Source: Paraspadella gotoi (Eukaryota; Chaetognatha). Taken from it: a DNA stretch of 64,000 nucleotides. A program made the translations under genes and the position numbers. The stretch is taken from NCBI GenBank assembly GCA_051294375.1, contig CM119270.1, positions 11,139,626-11,203,625 on the forward strand, given 5' to 3'. Under the pieces are notes generated by a model. It had not been told where the DNA came from, did no database searches, and worked only from the letters and a program-made list of their open reading frames with translations. Positions 12,636 through 36,694 of the stretch are shown here, in pieces; within the stretch, counting starts at the first letter, position 1, and every line of letters starts with the position of its first letter.

Positions 12636-13032
12636 AACCTGAGTGTCTCTGAAGAAAAGAAGAAAACTCCAGCGCCAGTGAGACTGTCTGGCTCTCTCTC
12701 TCTCTCCTCTCTCTCTCTTATCTTTTTTGTCCAAAGTCTTTTTTCTAAGTTTGTATCTCTTCCCCTTTCAGCTCTTTGATCAACTTGAAAAGAGACAAGT
12801 TTTTGAATGGGACTCACATCATCACAACAACTCGCTTTTCGTATTTATCCAACGATTTTTTTTCTTTTTTTTTTTTGGTCAACGATTTGCTATTATCTGT
12901 CAATGCCAAAGTGAGTGAAAGGAAAGATTATTGAGAAGAAGAGAAACGAAAAGAGAGAGAGAGAGAGAGACAGAGAGAGAGAGGAGAAGTAGCGATAGGC
13001 AAGTCTGGCGGGTTGTTCCATATCTTAGTTCT

Positions 13033-13074
<42 letters not shown>

Positions 13075-13898
13075 CTTCTCTTTTCCTCACATCATCTTTA
13101 CTTCTATCACCCACAAGCGCCTCCTTTTCCTCCAACCCTTTCTCCTTTTCTCCGTCCTCATTTCCTTTTTTTTCTTCCCCACCAGCATTCCTCTTTTCTT
13201 TCCTCCCTTTTCTTTTTCATTTCAAAACGCGCTTAGCGTCTCAACTGCGATGAAAAGAGCTAATTATTTCCCAATTATCGAATATCTTTGTTTCGAATCT
13301 TCGCTTCAGTCGTCGAGAGTTTTTAAGTGAATTAGATGTTGCAAGAAACGAAGAAACACTTTTTGAAATTAAATGAAAATTTAAAAAAAAATATTACGAG
13401 AGAAAAATGCAAGTGAACTATTTTTCACGAAGAAAAATTAATTTACAAATATGCAGTTTGTTCTTGGGAGAATAAAGTTATGAAGTTCTTGCTAAATGAT
13501 TGAAAGTATATTTTAAAGTTATTCCTCAACATTAGTACTGTACGTAAAGTAGTAGCCAAACCAGAATTAAAATAAAAAAGAATTATTATGTTGACAAATA
13601 ATTTTGAATTTTGAAATCATGAAATAATTTCAAAATTGAAAACAAATTTTAAAATTCGCTGAAGAATAAAATTTTTGAGCAATTTTAAATTTTTTAAAAT
13701 TTAAGTGTTACTTAAAATTAAACGTTCTATTATTTAAAAGCAATAACTGTAAACGTTTGCTTAACAGTTAAAAACAGTTACTGCGACCCGGGCGTTTTTT
13801 TTTCTTGGGCTCAAACTCTATTATGGACGATCCCTTCGGCCGTTCGGTGCGTTAGTCAGTCTTATGTCACCTTTCTCGCTCTCTCTCTCATCTCTCTC

Positions 13899-13962
<64 letters not shown>

Positions 13963-14207
13963 CCTCTTCTCTCTCTCTCTTCTCTCTCTCTCTCTCTCTT
14001 CCTACAGCCAATTTCCCGCGCCGCCCCCCTCACACACAAGCACACATCAGACGTCATAAACGCAAGCAGACGGCAAAGCGTTTATTGCGTTTAGGTGCAA
14101 ATGGAGTCGAGATGGGATTGGGAAGAGCAAAGAAGAAGAGGAACGTTGTAGTGATTGCGCTCTCTCTGTGAGACTGTGTCCTCGGAGAGAGAGAGAGAGA
14201 GAGAGAG
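12457..14207. other. Stretch without identifiable gene
   Basis: GA tracts at 12,601-12,633 and 12,952-12,985, CT tracts at 12,692-12,720, 13,033-13,072 and 13,875-14,002. Between 13,340 and 13,780 it is strongly AT-rich with many AAAATT words. Confidence 0.5.
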
Positions 14208-14341
14208 NNNNNNNNNNNNNNNNNNNNNNNNNNNNNNNNNNNNNNNNNNNNNNNNNNNNNNNNNNNNNNNNNNNNNNNNNNNNNNNNNNNNNNNNNNNNN
14301 NNNNNNNNNNNNNNNNNNNNNNNNNNNNNNNNNNNNNNNNN
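14208..14341. other. Assembly gap (134 N) inside a GA tract
   Basis: The N run is flanked on both sides by (GA)n (14,184-14,207 and 14,342-14,371), so the gap is an unresolved microsatellite. Confidence 0.99.
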
Positions 14342-16072
<1,731 letters not shown>

Positions 16073-16137
16073 CGTCACGATTCCAACGGTGACGCAGCGC
16101 CGGTTTGACGCAGTGACGCTTTGACGCACTGACGTGG
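16073..16137. promoter_or_regulatory. Cluster of TGACG half-sites
   Basis: Within 65 bases there are six CGTCA/TGACG words: CACGTCACG, GGTGACGCAG, TTTGACGCAG, TGACGCTT, TGACGCACTGACGTGG. These are half-sites for ATF/CREB-type bZIP factors. Spacing is near 10 bases in the second half. It may also be a short decayed tandem repeat. Confidence 0.35.
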
Positions 16138-16207
16138 TTCCATCATCGATTCTGGGATTTGATGAATCTTCCTCTTTCTCTCTCTCTCCACTATTGCTCA
16201 CTGCTCA

Positions 16208-23063
<6,856 letters not shown>

Positions 23064-23612
23064 AAAATTCCAATTAATATTGATGACTTCTCGACATTGA
23101 CAACTTGAAGAACGCAGGTGGTTTGTCCGAAAAATAACTCCGGAGGTGAGAAGAACGTCTTTTTTGTTGTCTCCTTCGAGTTAAGTTAAAGATTAATCAT
23201 ACTTGAATTGACTTACTCGATCGTGGGACTTGCCAAACTGGGGAAGTCGGTGGCAGACGCCGTCCGAGACAAGTTGTTATCGCCCAGGTTTAACCGTTCC
23301 ATCATTGAATGAAGCAATTAACTCTTATTTCATAGCGAATATACTTATTTGAAATTAAACTTTTACTCATGTATTTTGAATTCGTTGGAAACTTGTACAT
23401 TAACTTTCGTTTGTTTTAAATATTATTAAGGTGTGGATCAGCGCGTATCCACCACAAGCTGGAAGTAAAGTTGTATTAATTATTTATGCTTACAAATATT
23501 TTCTCGGTTTGGAAATTGTATTAAAGAATAGCTACTAATCAATGAATATCGAGACGGGTAACTCCTGAGAGGGGATCCCAAAAAAGTGAACAAGTATGTG
23601 GTGAAAAAGAGG

Positions 23613-23653
<41 letters not shown>

Positions 23654-26143
23654 TTCAATTTTTCCGGTCATTGCTTTGATCGGGCGGATAAATCGGATGA
23701 CTGAATCTTCGTTGGCGACGACAGAAGAGAATCGGGATTTTCCAGCCTTGACCGAAGCCTGAAAGACCCACGGGCGAGAGGGAGAGGAAGAAGATCGTGA
23801 GACAGAGAGACCTACAAGAGAGAATAAAAATGAACGAGAGAGAGAAGGGAGTCCTTCAACGAAACAGTTAGTGTGACTCGGTTTTTTTTTTAATATTATA
23901 AATTTAAATAACAATTTTTAAATATGATTTTTTTTAATTCAAAAACTATTTAATAATTTATTTAATAAAACTAATTAATAAGAAATTTATCAATATTATA
24001 ATAATATAAATTCAATTTTTATGATAAATATTTTTTTAAAAGAATGTTTTTATTTTTTTTAAACAAATTTTAAAAATGTTATCAAATATTATCCACCCTA
24101 CTAATAATCCGGCATCGACCCAACCGACAGAGTGTAAAGACCCTCCGGAGTTGAGAGTTCGTTTCCCGTCGCTGCCACGGGATGTCACGAGATTTCCCGT
24201 CACCGAAAGTGTCACGCACTCCGTGGGGTCCTTTTAGGAATTGTCACACTCTCGTCGTTGGAACTTTCGTAACCGGCGAGATTGATCACTGGTCACCGAA
24301 TGTTGACGACTACAATTGAACGAGATTGGACAATATTGGAGATTTCTTCATTCAGAAAGACAAAGTAGACATAAGCTAGACAGCAAGATTATATTTGATG
24401 TTTGACTCAAGAGATATTTTTAGATCATTTAATAATGGTTAATTCTTAATTTAAAATTAAACGGAGACTCTCACGCTATTACATACACAGCACAGTCACT
24501 AAGCAATTAATGATCGTCATATTACATAATTCTATTAACTGCTTTTTTTTTCATCCTTAAAAAAGTAAAGCCTTCACAGTTCAGACGGTACGAAATGAGT
24601 TGTCGTTTTGTTGGTTATTTAGCGCCGCCGACGGCGACGGCGACAACGAAGACGAAACGACGACGTAGAAAAAACTGCGACTAGAACAAATAATAATAAT
24701 AATAATAATAATAACAACGAAGAGGACGACGACGAAAGACGAGGACGAGGATTTTGTTTTGCCCTTATTATCCACTTAACGCGTCGGTGTTTATCTTGGT
24801 CTTGTATGAGGAGGCTTAAAGAAGACGTTATCTTTGCGACTGAATGACAGTTGGGTTTAAAGGACTTTTGAATATTCCGCGCAAAACGCGACAAAAAATA
24901 GAGAGAAAGAAAATATTGAATATTCATCTTGGATAATTTTATTTCATTGTTTTACATTTTTTTTTAATATGAAAAGAGAAAGAGGCGAAAAGAGAGGATT
25001 TGTCGCTCAGGAAAGCTTATTTTAAATCCCTAGTTCAAATCACTAAACCGTCGCCTATCATTTTAAATTTTGCATGATTAAATATCTACAAGTGCGAAAA
25101 CCGGAATAGCGAGAGTAAAACTAAAAGCGAGAGAGTAAAATAGAGCAAGAGAGAGAACTGTTATTACTGTTTCCAACGGACTTGACAATTGACACTCAGT
25201 CACGCCCATTTATATCACTTTTAACCATAAAAGGACCACAATAAAATTTTAATCTCAGTTTGTAATCACAAACTATCAATGAATATCATTCATTAACCGT
25301 ATACTTTCTCAGTCGGAGCTTTCCACCGGTATCTCCATCATTTGAAACGCCATCATCCTCGACCCCATCATCCCCTCAATCGGACTCTGCCCGCCTGTGA
25401 TTCACTACTGGATCAGCTCGAAGTCTAGACGCAGATAAAAGAAGCCGAAGGAAGAGAGAAAAAGAGAGAGAAAAAAGTAGGTTCGCCGCCAAAGTAACTT
25501 CAGGTCTGATAGTGGAAACAAGTGGCTTCGCCCTTAGCTGCGAAACAAACTTTTAAATTATACTGTACCATATTATTAGGACAAAAACAGTTTTTATTTA
25601 ATAACGATTTAATTGGCACAATTTAGTACAATACTGTACCATATTAGAAAATTTTAACTAAACTTTTTTACTTTATGTTATCATAATTATTAATGAAAAA
25701 AAACAGCCAAGACATTATGTCAACAAAATTAAATATTAATAATTATTTTAAATATTTTATTTAAATTTTTATACAATATTAAATAAATATCATAATAAAA
25801 TCTTTTTATTTTATAGTATTTTTAAATTGAGAGAGAAAACAAAGTTTATTTTTGTTTACAAACAATGAGTTTTATTTTTCAATAGAACATGTTTCAACTT
25901 TTTTTAAAATCTTTTTCAGCATATTTTTATAAACTATTTCATTATTATTTTATTAAATTTATAAAAAGGACTAAAAAAAAAACAAATAAAATAATGTCAA
26001 AAGAGAATCCCTAACGCAATTCACGTTCTAAGCTCTCTCTCTCTGTCTCTTTCTCTTTCTTTGCCCCGAACCGGACCGGGTCCCAGACCGAGAGAGCGGG
26101 CGAGCGCGAGTCCATTTTTCACGCGTTATCGGCGAGATTTAAA

Positions 26144-26214
26144 CGGAAGCGTCTTTAATCCTCGGGCCTTCGCTTCCGACGGAAGCGTCTTTAATCCTCG
26201 GGCCTTCGCTTCCG
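26144..26214. repeat. 36-bp tandem duplication in a GC-rich island
   Basis: Two perfect units of 36 bases (the second lacks its last base) at 26,144 and 26,180. Each unit begins CGGAAGCG and ends with its complement CGCTTCCG, so each can fold on itself. The surrounding 26,060-26,270 is rich in CG dinucleotides within AT-rich DNA. Confidence 0.85.
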
Positions 26215-26327
26215 TCTCCCGCGCGATCAATCCTCGACTTCACTCGCGCTAAGAAACTCCACATCGCGAGTCCAAAAATCTCTTTTTCTTTTTTATTTCC
26301 TTTTTTCTTCGATTGAGACTCCGGGTT

Positions 26328-26364
26328 TATGATATTATGATATTATGATATTATGATATTATGA
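26328..26364. repeat. 8-bp tandem repeat
   Basis: TATGATAT repeated about 4.6 times without error. Confidence 0.9.
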
Positions 26365-26556
26365 GGCTGCTATGGGGTAGCCTGTTATTAACTAAATCTG
26401 CTTGAATGAATTATAATCGCACTAGTAAACGTGACAAAATTTTATAAAGTTTTATAAGTTTCAGTTTCTTATACTGAAAAACTGTTTTTTATTTAGTACG
26501 TAGTTTTGGTATGTGCTCAACGAATTCTCGCAGTCTTCCGCTCACTCAATCACTTC

Positions 26557-26691
<135 letters not shown>

Positions 26692-27228
26692 CAACCGAAT
26701 CAATCTCTTCTCTCCGAAGAATTGATTTCACTCTTTCTCTCTCCATTCAACTCTTACCTCTTTGCACATTCATCTAACTTTTAAACTTTTCCAACGTCCT
26801 CACCCCAGACAACCTTTTTCGAGCTCTTTCCTCCGTCCCCCCCATCCTCTTTTCTCTTTTATGTTTTCTTTCTCTTTCCAATAATCTCTCTATGTCCCCT
26901 CTTGCCCTTTCATTGTTTACATTCCTGTCCAATATAGAATCACTTTTTCCTCCCAATCCTTTCCTCTCTCCTTCCCCTTTCCTCTCTTCCTCCCCTTTCC
27001 TCTTTCCTCCGCTCCACTCTTCTATATGTTTCCCTTCCTTTTCAATATAGAGTCTCCTTCCTTCCGAGTCATTACCCGCCCGTTTGGGAGGAAACTGTTT
27101 GGTCAACCAATTTTCCCCTCTCTTTCCCTTTTTCTTCTCTTTTTCCTCTTTTCTTCTCTCCTCCATACTTCTTTCTTTCCTTTCAAATTCTTTTCTCACT
27201 GAAATTGACTTCGGCGCGCGGAGGGGGG

Positions 27229-27341
<113 letters not shown>

Positions 27342-27474
27342 CAAAAAGTGATCTTAGGGGGTTTGGAGAAAAGGTGTAGGAAGGATCCAGTCCAGCAAAT
27401 GTGCACTATCTTTATGTACAGCAACCAACTATTGCCGCAACCCCGACTCCCTTCTCGTTCTGTACCTTTGACAG

Positions 27475-27637
27475 ATTTCGCCCGCTCCCGATTTCGGAGG
27501 CGCCGTCGAGAGAGGGCGTCGTCGGCGTTGGCAACCAACCGACGCCGGAAGTGGGAAAACCCACGCCGGAAGTGGAAGGGGAAGTGACGAACGGCGCCGA
27601 CAACGGCGCCGAAGGACGCATTATGGAGCTGAGCTGA
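27475..27637 (+). CDS. Possible 3'-terminal coding exon, unknown protein
   Basis: An acceptor-like sequence (ctgtacctttgacag) precedes a frame reading FRPLPISEAPSREGVVGVGN, then QPTPEVGKPTPEVEGEVTNG, and ending EGRIMELS with a TGA stop at 27,635-27,637. Third codon positions are mostly G or C and the composition is acidic and hydrophilic, unlike the repeat-driven frames around it. PTPEV is repeated. ATTAAA and AATAAA polyadenylation-like signals follow near 27,876 and 27,947. I recognise no family and cannot identify the preceding exon; chance is a real alternative. Confidence 0.3.
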
Positions 27638-27641
27638 TGGA

Positions 27642-29957
<2,316 letters not shown>

Positions 29958-30021
29958 GTCAGATCTCCTTGTTGTCAGATCGTCTTGTTGTCAGATCGAC
30001 TCGATGCCTTGTTGTCAGATC
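29958..30021. repeat. Short tandem TTGTTGTCAGATC
   Basis: Four imperfect copies of (C)TTGTTGTCAGATC mark the left border of segment A. The same words, more decayed, stand at 44,190-44,254. Confidence 0.8.
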
Positions 30022-31422
30022 GGATGGCCGAGGAAATCCGATGAGGGTCGCTGGTTCGGAATCAAAGAAACTCCGCGAAACAAAGGGCTAACGACGAGTC
30101 GGAAAGGGACGACGGAGGAGAAAGAGAAAAGAGATGGAGTTAGTGGTCATGGATTAAATTGCATTATAAATTGGTTATAGATATATATAATTGTCGTAGA
30201 CATAGCGCTTGGTCAATACGTTTATGAAATTGGTACAACCAATATAAAAATTATCCATTCATTTAATAAATAAGCTATCTTGCCCCTGATGGAGAATTTT
30301 CTTGCTATATGCTGCTTGTTAAAACCTTCTAAGTAAGTTCAGTGTTCATGCACTTTTTGTTTCTATTAAGGTAATCATAATGGTAAAATATCTTATTTTG
30401 CTGGTGTTTGGACCTCAATAAATAGGTGGTCGCTTAACAACACTTCAGACTTTCTCCCTGCGCTCACTGCGTAGTGATAGAATCACACACACACACACAC
30501 ACAAAAAGAAAAGCATCTGACCCCGTCGCTCGATGAAGCTTTCAAGCTTTCCATTCACAAAGTTGACTCGGTGAAGCTTTTCATTCACGACCGCGACGCT
30601 TTTTCTGTCGGCAAATCGCGTGAATAGAAAATCCAGCCTTGCGGTTCGATGCAGTCCGACGCCCGGCCAATGCAGTCAGATGCCAAGCGATGCAGTCAGA
30701 TGCAGTCAGGGTCGATTGCCGATTCAACTTCAGGTGCCGCAATTGGGGGTAGAAAAAGTGGGAGTGGTTGGGTGGGGCAGTGGGCGTGGCGGAGAAAGAG
30801 AGACGCTAAATTGGGTCAGAATACAGCGATCGCCTGATGAAAAAAGAAAAAAGACCCGAATGTGAGAGGGCGAAGGAAAAGGCGGAGAGAATTTGGAAGT
30901 GTGAACGGGTGAATGGGTAAGGACTAAGGAGAGACTGAGTTAAGGGGTTGGAGACATAACGGAAATAGGAAAAAATGGGTAAGAAAAGTAATACAATTTT
31001 ATAAAATATATCGAAAGGTTAGAGAAAGAAATGTGAAAGAAAGAAAGACAAACAGAGGGGAAAAAAGAAAGGATAGAGAGAAAGGCAGACATATGTTGCT
31101 GTGAGATAGAAAATATTGAATACAACGTAAAAAAAGGAAAAAAAAAACAATCATGCTTCTTGAATTTACTGTATCCCAAGGCGTTAGATTCTTTTGTCCT
31201 GATTCGGAAAGACTTATGACGATTGGATAAACCCTTCCTCGCTGTAAAAGTTATGGCCATCGGATAAACCCCCCTTCCCCGCTGTATGTTGTCGGAGGAA
31301 AAAAAAAGGTTGTGACTGAACGAAGAAAGAGAAGGAAAAACGATGAAGGATTTGTATGGCTGTGTGTGTTTGCTGCTTGTTTGGAGGAAAAAATATTTCA
31401 AAGTAAACATTGGGATTTGAAT

Positions 31423-31473
<51 letters not shown>

Positions 31474-31835
31474 CCTGCCGTAGTTATGCGTTTCTCCAAC
31501 GTTTTTCAAACATTTTTTCCCTTTTTTTTATTTACGTTTCATTCAGTTGCCTCAGTTGTTTATTTGAATCCTTATTTCAATTTTTTTCGCTGTGTTTAAA
31601 AGGGAAGTCTTTTTTTGCTTTCAACTTTAGTTGAACATACCGAGAAATATTTTTTATTCATTTGTTTATTTCAATTCTGTTTAAGTTTTGTCAATTTGAA
31701 CATCTTTTTAACACTTAAGTGCTTATAAACATTAACAAAACTCGTGTTTCAAATTTCAGAAAAACGAAATCATAGCCCGAGTTTTCTCTCTTCAACGGTA
31801 GATATTCAAATCCCTCATGGTGAGGCGCGGGAAAA

Positions 31836-31887
<52 letters not shown>

Positions 31888-32504
31888 GCGAGTTTGTTTT
31901 AATTTCATGGATTTTTATCGAAAGGTGGACCACCCAAGATCGCTTCCTCATCCCTGTCAGGTTTTTTTGAGTGCCTCAACTTGGTTAACTAAGTTTATTA
32001 TTTTTCCCTTTTCTTCTTCTGATCTTCTTCTGATTCTCACCCTCGGCCTCCATCGCCCCCTCTCTTCCTCATCGACCGCCCAGCCATTGCTCACTCTCTC
32101 TACTTTTATTTTTATCGAATCGGTCATCAAAGGTTTCTCACTATAAAGTTCAAAAAAAAAAAAAAACTACATAGGCTAAAAAAATTACATGACATTCATT
32201 ACTGTCAAATTATTAATTGCGATGATTACATTATTTACTTCTTCAATTATAAAATCAAGGTGGACTTTCTTTCCCTACAGTAATATCTCTTGCCTCTTTT
32301 ACTAACCCCTCACTCCCTCCCCTTAAGTCCCTTATATTAACCTCTCCTCCCTCAACTCCCAACCCCCTCCTTCCCTTTCTCGGCCCTCCACTATCAAAGT
32401 TGACCGGCAGGCATAGACCTCAACCGTCCTTCCGCTTTTTTCATCAGACAAAACCATTCAACTCAAATGGGAAACAGATTTTCGGGACTTTGAACAGAGG
32501 AGTG

Positions 32505-32571
<67 letters not shown>

Positions 32572-33374
32572 ATTCCCCCCCATCTCTCTCGTTTCTTTGA
32601 TAAACACATTAGCGTATCAAATAATTTCAAACTTTTAGAATTTAATAAAAGTCGTTCTCTTTAGAAAGGGCGAAACAGAGAAGTCCTTTATACACAAGAA
32701 TCATACCTGAAACTCGTGCTTTTATTGGCTAAAAAAAAGCAAGCAATCCTAAGTAAATGTAAAGAATCCCCTCGGATCTTAATGTTTTTGTTTTTTTAAT
32801 TCTTTTTTTTCCTCGCTATCAGATTTCCAGCACGCTGTGATCCTCCCCAGTTCAGATTCCGTGATGGCAACTTTCTTAACTTCGCTAAAGATAATGATAC
32901 GAATAAATAATAGTTAAAAAACATAGTTATAACGACAGTATTTAATTCATAGCAACTTTAAAAACAATTATTAAACTATTGGCTCAAGGTCTCATATTTA
33001 TTATTTGTTGGACGTCTTCCACAAACAAGGCATTTTTTCTCTTTAGAACAGTAATAATAATGTAATAAATATTTTTGAGACTCGAATTATGTCGCTCAAG
33101 TTGTTCAAATTACCATTAAATTTTGAGGATTTAAAAGAAAAACCGCGAACTCGATTCCCGACTCTAGAGTCAATGACTTCCCCCCCTGAATGTTATTCAC
33201 AAGAGTCACCGACGGAGTCACTCACATCTTCCGGATCCAAAAAAAAAACCTCATAGATGTTCACGGAAGCCAATGGAGAATCACAAAGGACCTCCGAACT
33301 CACAGACTAAGAAGAGAGAAATGGGGGAGGACCGTGGGAGGTATTTTTCGTGAATGGGGTATAATGATAGAAGG

Positions 33375-33444
<70 letters not shown>

Positions 33445-34317
33445 GAGAGAACTCCGTGAATGGAACTCGTCATCGCGGAACCAACTTTGACGGGGACGAC
33501 GGCCAATGCTTTCCCGCGTCTACGCAATCGGCCCATGGAATTTCCGCTGCGGGAATTTCTAAATGGAATTTTCCGATGGAACTTGCGCAAAGTAATTTAG
33601 TCGAGAAGGCGACAAAAGAATCGTAAATGGACGCTAAAAATAGGCAAACAGAACTCCATAAGGAGTTTAATAAGTACGATTTACAATATCAAAGTCATAT
33701 GAAAATACATAGTACTTTGGACTCATTTAACATCGATATTTTTTTTATTCACTTTAGACTTGACGACGACGACGACGAAGACGACGACGCTACGATGACA
33801 ACGACGACCTCGTCGACTTAACAACTTCCCTCCCTCATAGAGAATCATAAATTCTCTCAGGGTATTTCAACCTTTTTATTTTTAAATGCTTGTTGTTGTT
33901 AAAGCTTCTTTATTCTCACCTCTCGCGTTGTTGGCTATTAAGTTGCCTAGCGACTAAAATGCTTTCATTTCATGGTGCATGGAGACTCGTGTGCGGTTAT
34001 TCAAGGACCCCCTTAGCGCCCCCCTTTTCACCCCGCCCCGGTCCCCCCCTAACTTCTCCGTCGGATCTTGTTTCCAGCGAGGAAAAAAAAAAGTCCCCCT
34101 TCCAGCGTTTTATGGTGTTATAACCTTAATTTCTATTTTGCGCTTAAGGGCACAAAGAAAACGCTTTAAGTCACATATAAGGCTCGCGACTTTTTTTTAA
34201 AAGTCCTTCACTTCGAAACTCGTCGCCCCCTTAAAACTCCCCCACCTCAACTTCCTCTTAACTTTAAGAAGAAAAAAAGTCTTTTTGTTTCCGCCAAAAA
34301 AAGGGAAAATATTTTTT

Positions 34318-34392
34318 CTTTTTTTCTTTCTTTCTTTCTTTCTTTCTTTTTTTCTTTTTTTCTTTTTTTCCTTCTTTCTTTCTTTCTTTCTC

Positions 34393-34424
<32 letters not shown>

Positions 34425-34460
34425 TTTTTCTTTCTTTCTTTTTTTCTTTCTTTTTATCTT
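34318..34460. repeat. (TTTC)n tetranucleotide tract
   Basis: Interrupted CTTT/TTTC repeats over about 140 bases; the second copy is at 48,943-49,070 in segment A copy 2. Confidence 0.9.
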
Positions 34461-35246
34461 ACTATTTTTCTTTTTAGCTAACCTTCTCTCTTTCCATCTT
34501 TCTTTCTATCTATCTTTCTTTCACAGTTATCTATGCTCTCCGCATTTACTTCTCTCTTTCCCTCATTTTGTCTTAATGTCTTTCTATCATTTGTTCCTCT
34601 CTTTTTAATTTTCTTCTCTCCCCTTTCTCTTAAACTCAAAAGAAGAGAAAATTAAAATTCGGCGACCAAGTAACGCTCTTTCAGCAAAGTGTGTCCTTTG
34701 TTCTAACTTTTTTCTCTTTGAACTCGACTTCTTTCTTTTAAAAAATGAATTCATGAAAGGGAAGTTGTTGTGGTGAAAAATTCTCGTTGTCGGCGATTAT
34801 CTCGTCCGAAACGAATAGAGAGCGAGACACTCCAGATATGTTTTGTGCGCGAGCGAATGAGCGCGAAAAAAAATGGGAGACAGAGAGACTTAGAAAATTT
34901 TTCTCTCTTGTTTCCACTTTTCGGTCGCACGTGCGATCTTTGGGCGCACAATGTATTTACTACTCGAGAGACAATCGTTACCGGACTTAGAGCGTGACCA
35001 ACGACGGAGATCATTTTGTTGCTATGGTGTCCTTGACCAGTAGGGTGGAGTGAAAAGATTGAGCGATGGAACAATGTTTTTTTGCTGCCTTTATATATGT
35101 TATAAAAAATAGTTAAGCCATTTAAAAAAAAAATGCATAACAGTATCATTAATTTAATTTTTTTATAGTATTATCCTTATAAAATTATAAAGTTTCAAAA
35201 TCATATTTTTTTTCAATTTTAAGAACAGTTTCGGATTCGCCGGAAA

Positions 35247-35271
35247 NNNNNNNNNNNNNNNNNNNNNNNNN
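35247..35271. other. Assembly gap (25 N) at the A / inverted C+B junction
   Basis: Segment A copy 1 stops here, whereas in copy 2 the same sequence (GTTTCGG..TTCGCCGGAAA) continues into segment C. The gap therefore marks a probable misjoin or rearrangement point. Confidence 0.99.
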
Positions 35272-36083
35272 AAGAAGAGAAGATAACAAAATCAAACAAA
35301 GACTTTCAAAATATAAAAAAGGAAAGAGAAAGAAAGCTGAAAGGGGAAAAAGCCGATGGGAAGGCGAAAAAATCCATTAAAAAATTATTTGCTTAGTCAC
35401 GAACTTGGTCGCGTCGTCCGTCGTCGTGAGGGTCGTTGTCCAATTATCGCAATAAGATTGGTTGGTTAAAACGAAATACATGACAGTGATGGACAAAGAA
35501 AGAGAGAACGAGGAAAGATAAAGAAAATATAAATAAATAAAAATGTTCAAATTTATGAGAGATTAAAATCACTTAAAATAAAGTGACAAAAACAAAATTA
35601 TTGAGTAGGTAGCTAAACATAACTAGAAAAGATTGGAACGAATAACAAAAAAAATTAAGATAATTTTGAGCGGAATTTATGCAAAAACGTTGAATTTTAA
35701 CGACAAAGATTATAAGGAATATTCGAGTTTTATATTGTTGAAAAAAAGTGTAAATTCACTTTGATGAATTGGATTCTCTCTTTAAGGGAAAAAGAAGTGA
35801 ATTGATCTGTTCTTAACGAACTCAGTATCACAGTCCACCATCCTTATCTTTCTCACCCCTTGTTTTCATTTTCCCACAACCCCCAAATTTCCCCCCTCTC
35901 CCCTCGCACGTCGGCGAAGAGGGAAATATTTTGTCTCGTATTTAAACGTAAACATTCTTGCCAAAGCGTCAACAGAGTCAATGGCTGGGCACAACACGTC
36001 CGATTTGGAAGAGGTGAGAAAGAGGGGGAAGAGAAAGAGGGAGAAAGGAGAGATTAGGAGTTGGAGAAGGGGAAGAAGGAAAG

Positions 36084-36087
<4 letters not shown>

Positions 36088-36175
<88 letters not shown>

Positions 36176-36178
36176 AAC
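36088..36178. repeat. (GA)n microsatellite in inverted RNF220 intron
   Basis: The counterpart of the CT tract at 55,142-55,229, just outside the second visible RNF220 exon in both copies. Confidence 0.93.
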
Positions 36179-36309
36179 CTAGCTATTCAGTGGGAAACAA
36201 AAAATCAGAACTATATCTCGAAATTAAGTCTCCAGTTTTCCTTAGGACCTGTACCAACCTCGCTCCCCACACTACCCGCACATGAACCCAAAATAAACTC
36301 AAACTTAAT

Positions 36310-36615
36310 TCCGTCGGGTTCGCTGGATCCGCAGCGGCTGTCCCCGCGCCCATCGCGCGCCCGTCTCCAACCATCTCGTCCGCTGCCCCGCGACGCCGGA
36401 GCGCTTCGTCCTTGACCAGCGCCAACGGATGAAGGTGACATCGGGAGTGATTGGCCGACGCGGGTCCGTTGGCGCCGTAGAAACCCGCCGGCGCCGGGAG
36501 ATGGCGTCCGCGAGAGTGTTAACGCGTTTGGCGGGAGTGAACGCCGAGTGATAAAGCGGGCGTCCTGCGGCGGCGGCTGCGGCTGCGGGCTTCGGTTAGA
36601 TACCGGCGGAAGCGC
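36310..36615 (-). pseudogene. RNF220: Inverted copy of the second visible RNF220 exon, damaged
   Basis: The minus strand after the acceptor cctgcag at 36,616 matches the exon at 54,706-55,014: GCGCTTCCGCCGGTATCTAA, then the Ala-rich tract, the proline/serine region and SRCGSSEPDGI at the end. One-base indels break the frame (ALVKDEALRRRGAADE in one frame, SRGSGRDGWRRARDG in another). Extra bases at the 3' border change the donor from GTGAGT to a GTTTGAG-like sequence, so it would not splice as the intact copy does. It lies in the segment that is the reverse complement of 49,868-56,035. Confidence 0.72.
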
Positions 36616-36694
36616 CTGCAGGTTGGAAGGATACGGAAAGGAAGTTCAATTAGTGAAATCAATTGATTGATAATTCAAAAAAAAAATTGTCCTA

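Larger units (their letters stand above)
29958..35246. repeat. Duplicated segment A, copy 1
   Basis: This segment is repeated in direct orientation at 44,188-49,867. Matching landmarks include the TTGTTGTCAGATC tandem, the (CA)n near 30,486, the ATGCAGTCAG tandem at 30,650-30,715, a GA tract at 31,423, a CT tract at 32,505, the (GAC)n near 33,760 and the (TTTC)n at 34,318. The two copies differ by frequent 1-2 base indels and by one insertion of about 315 bases in the other copy. It ends at a 25-N gap. I find no identifiable gene in it. Confidence 0.9.

Noticed and set aside
33354-33626. 90-codon frame with a non-repetitive C-terminal half in segment A
   Set aside because: The frame is not kept in the second copy (48,000-48,256), where indels break it, and no motif is visible.
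34318-34460. Phe/Leu-rich frames that look like membrane proteins
   Set aside because: Produced by (TTTC)n; the same occurs at 42,727, 48,943 and 50,577.
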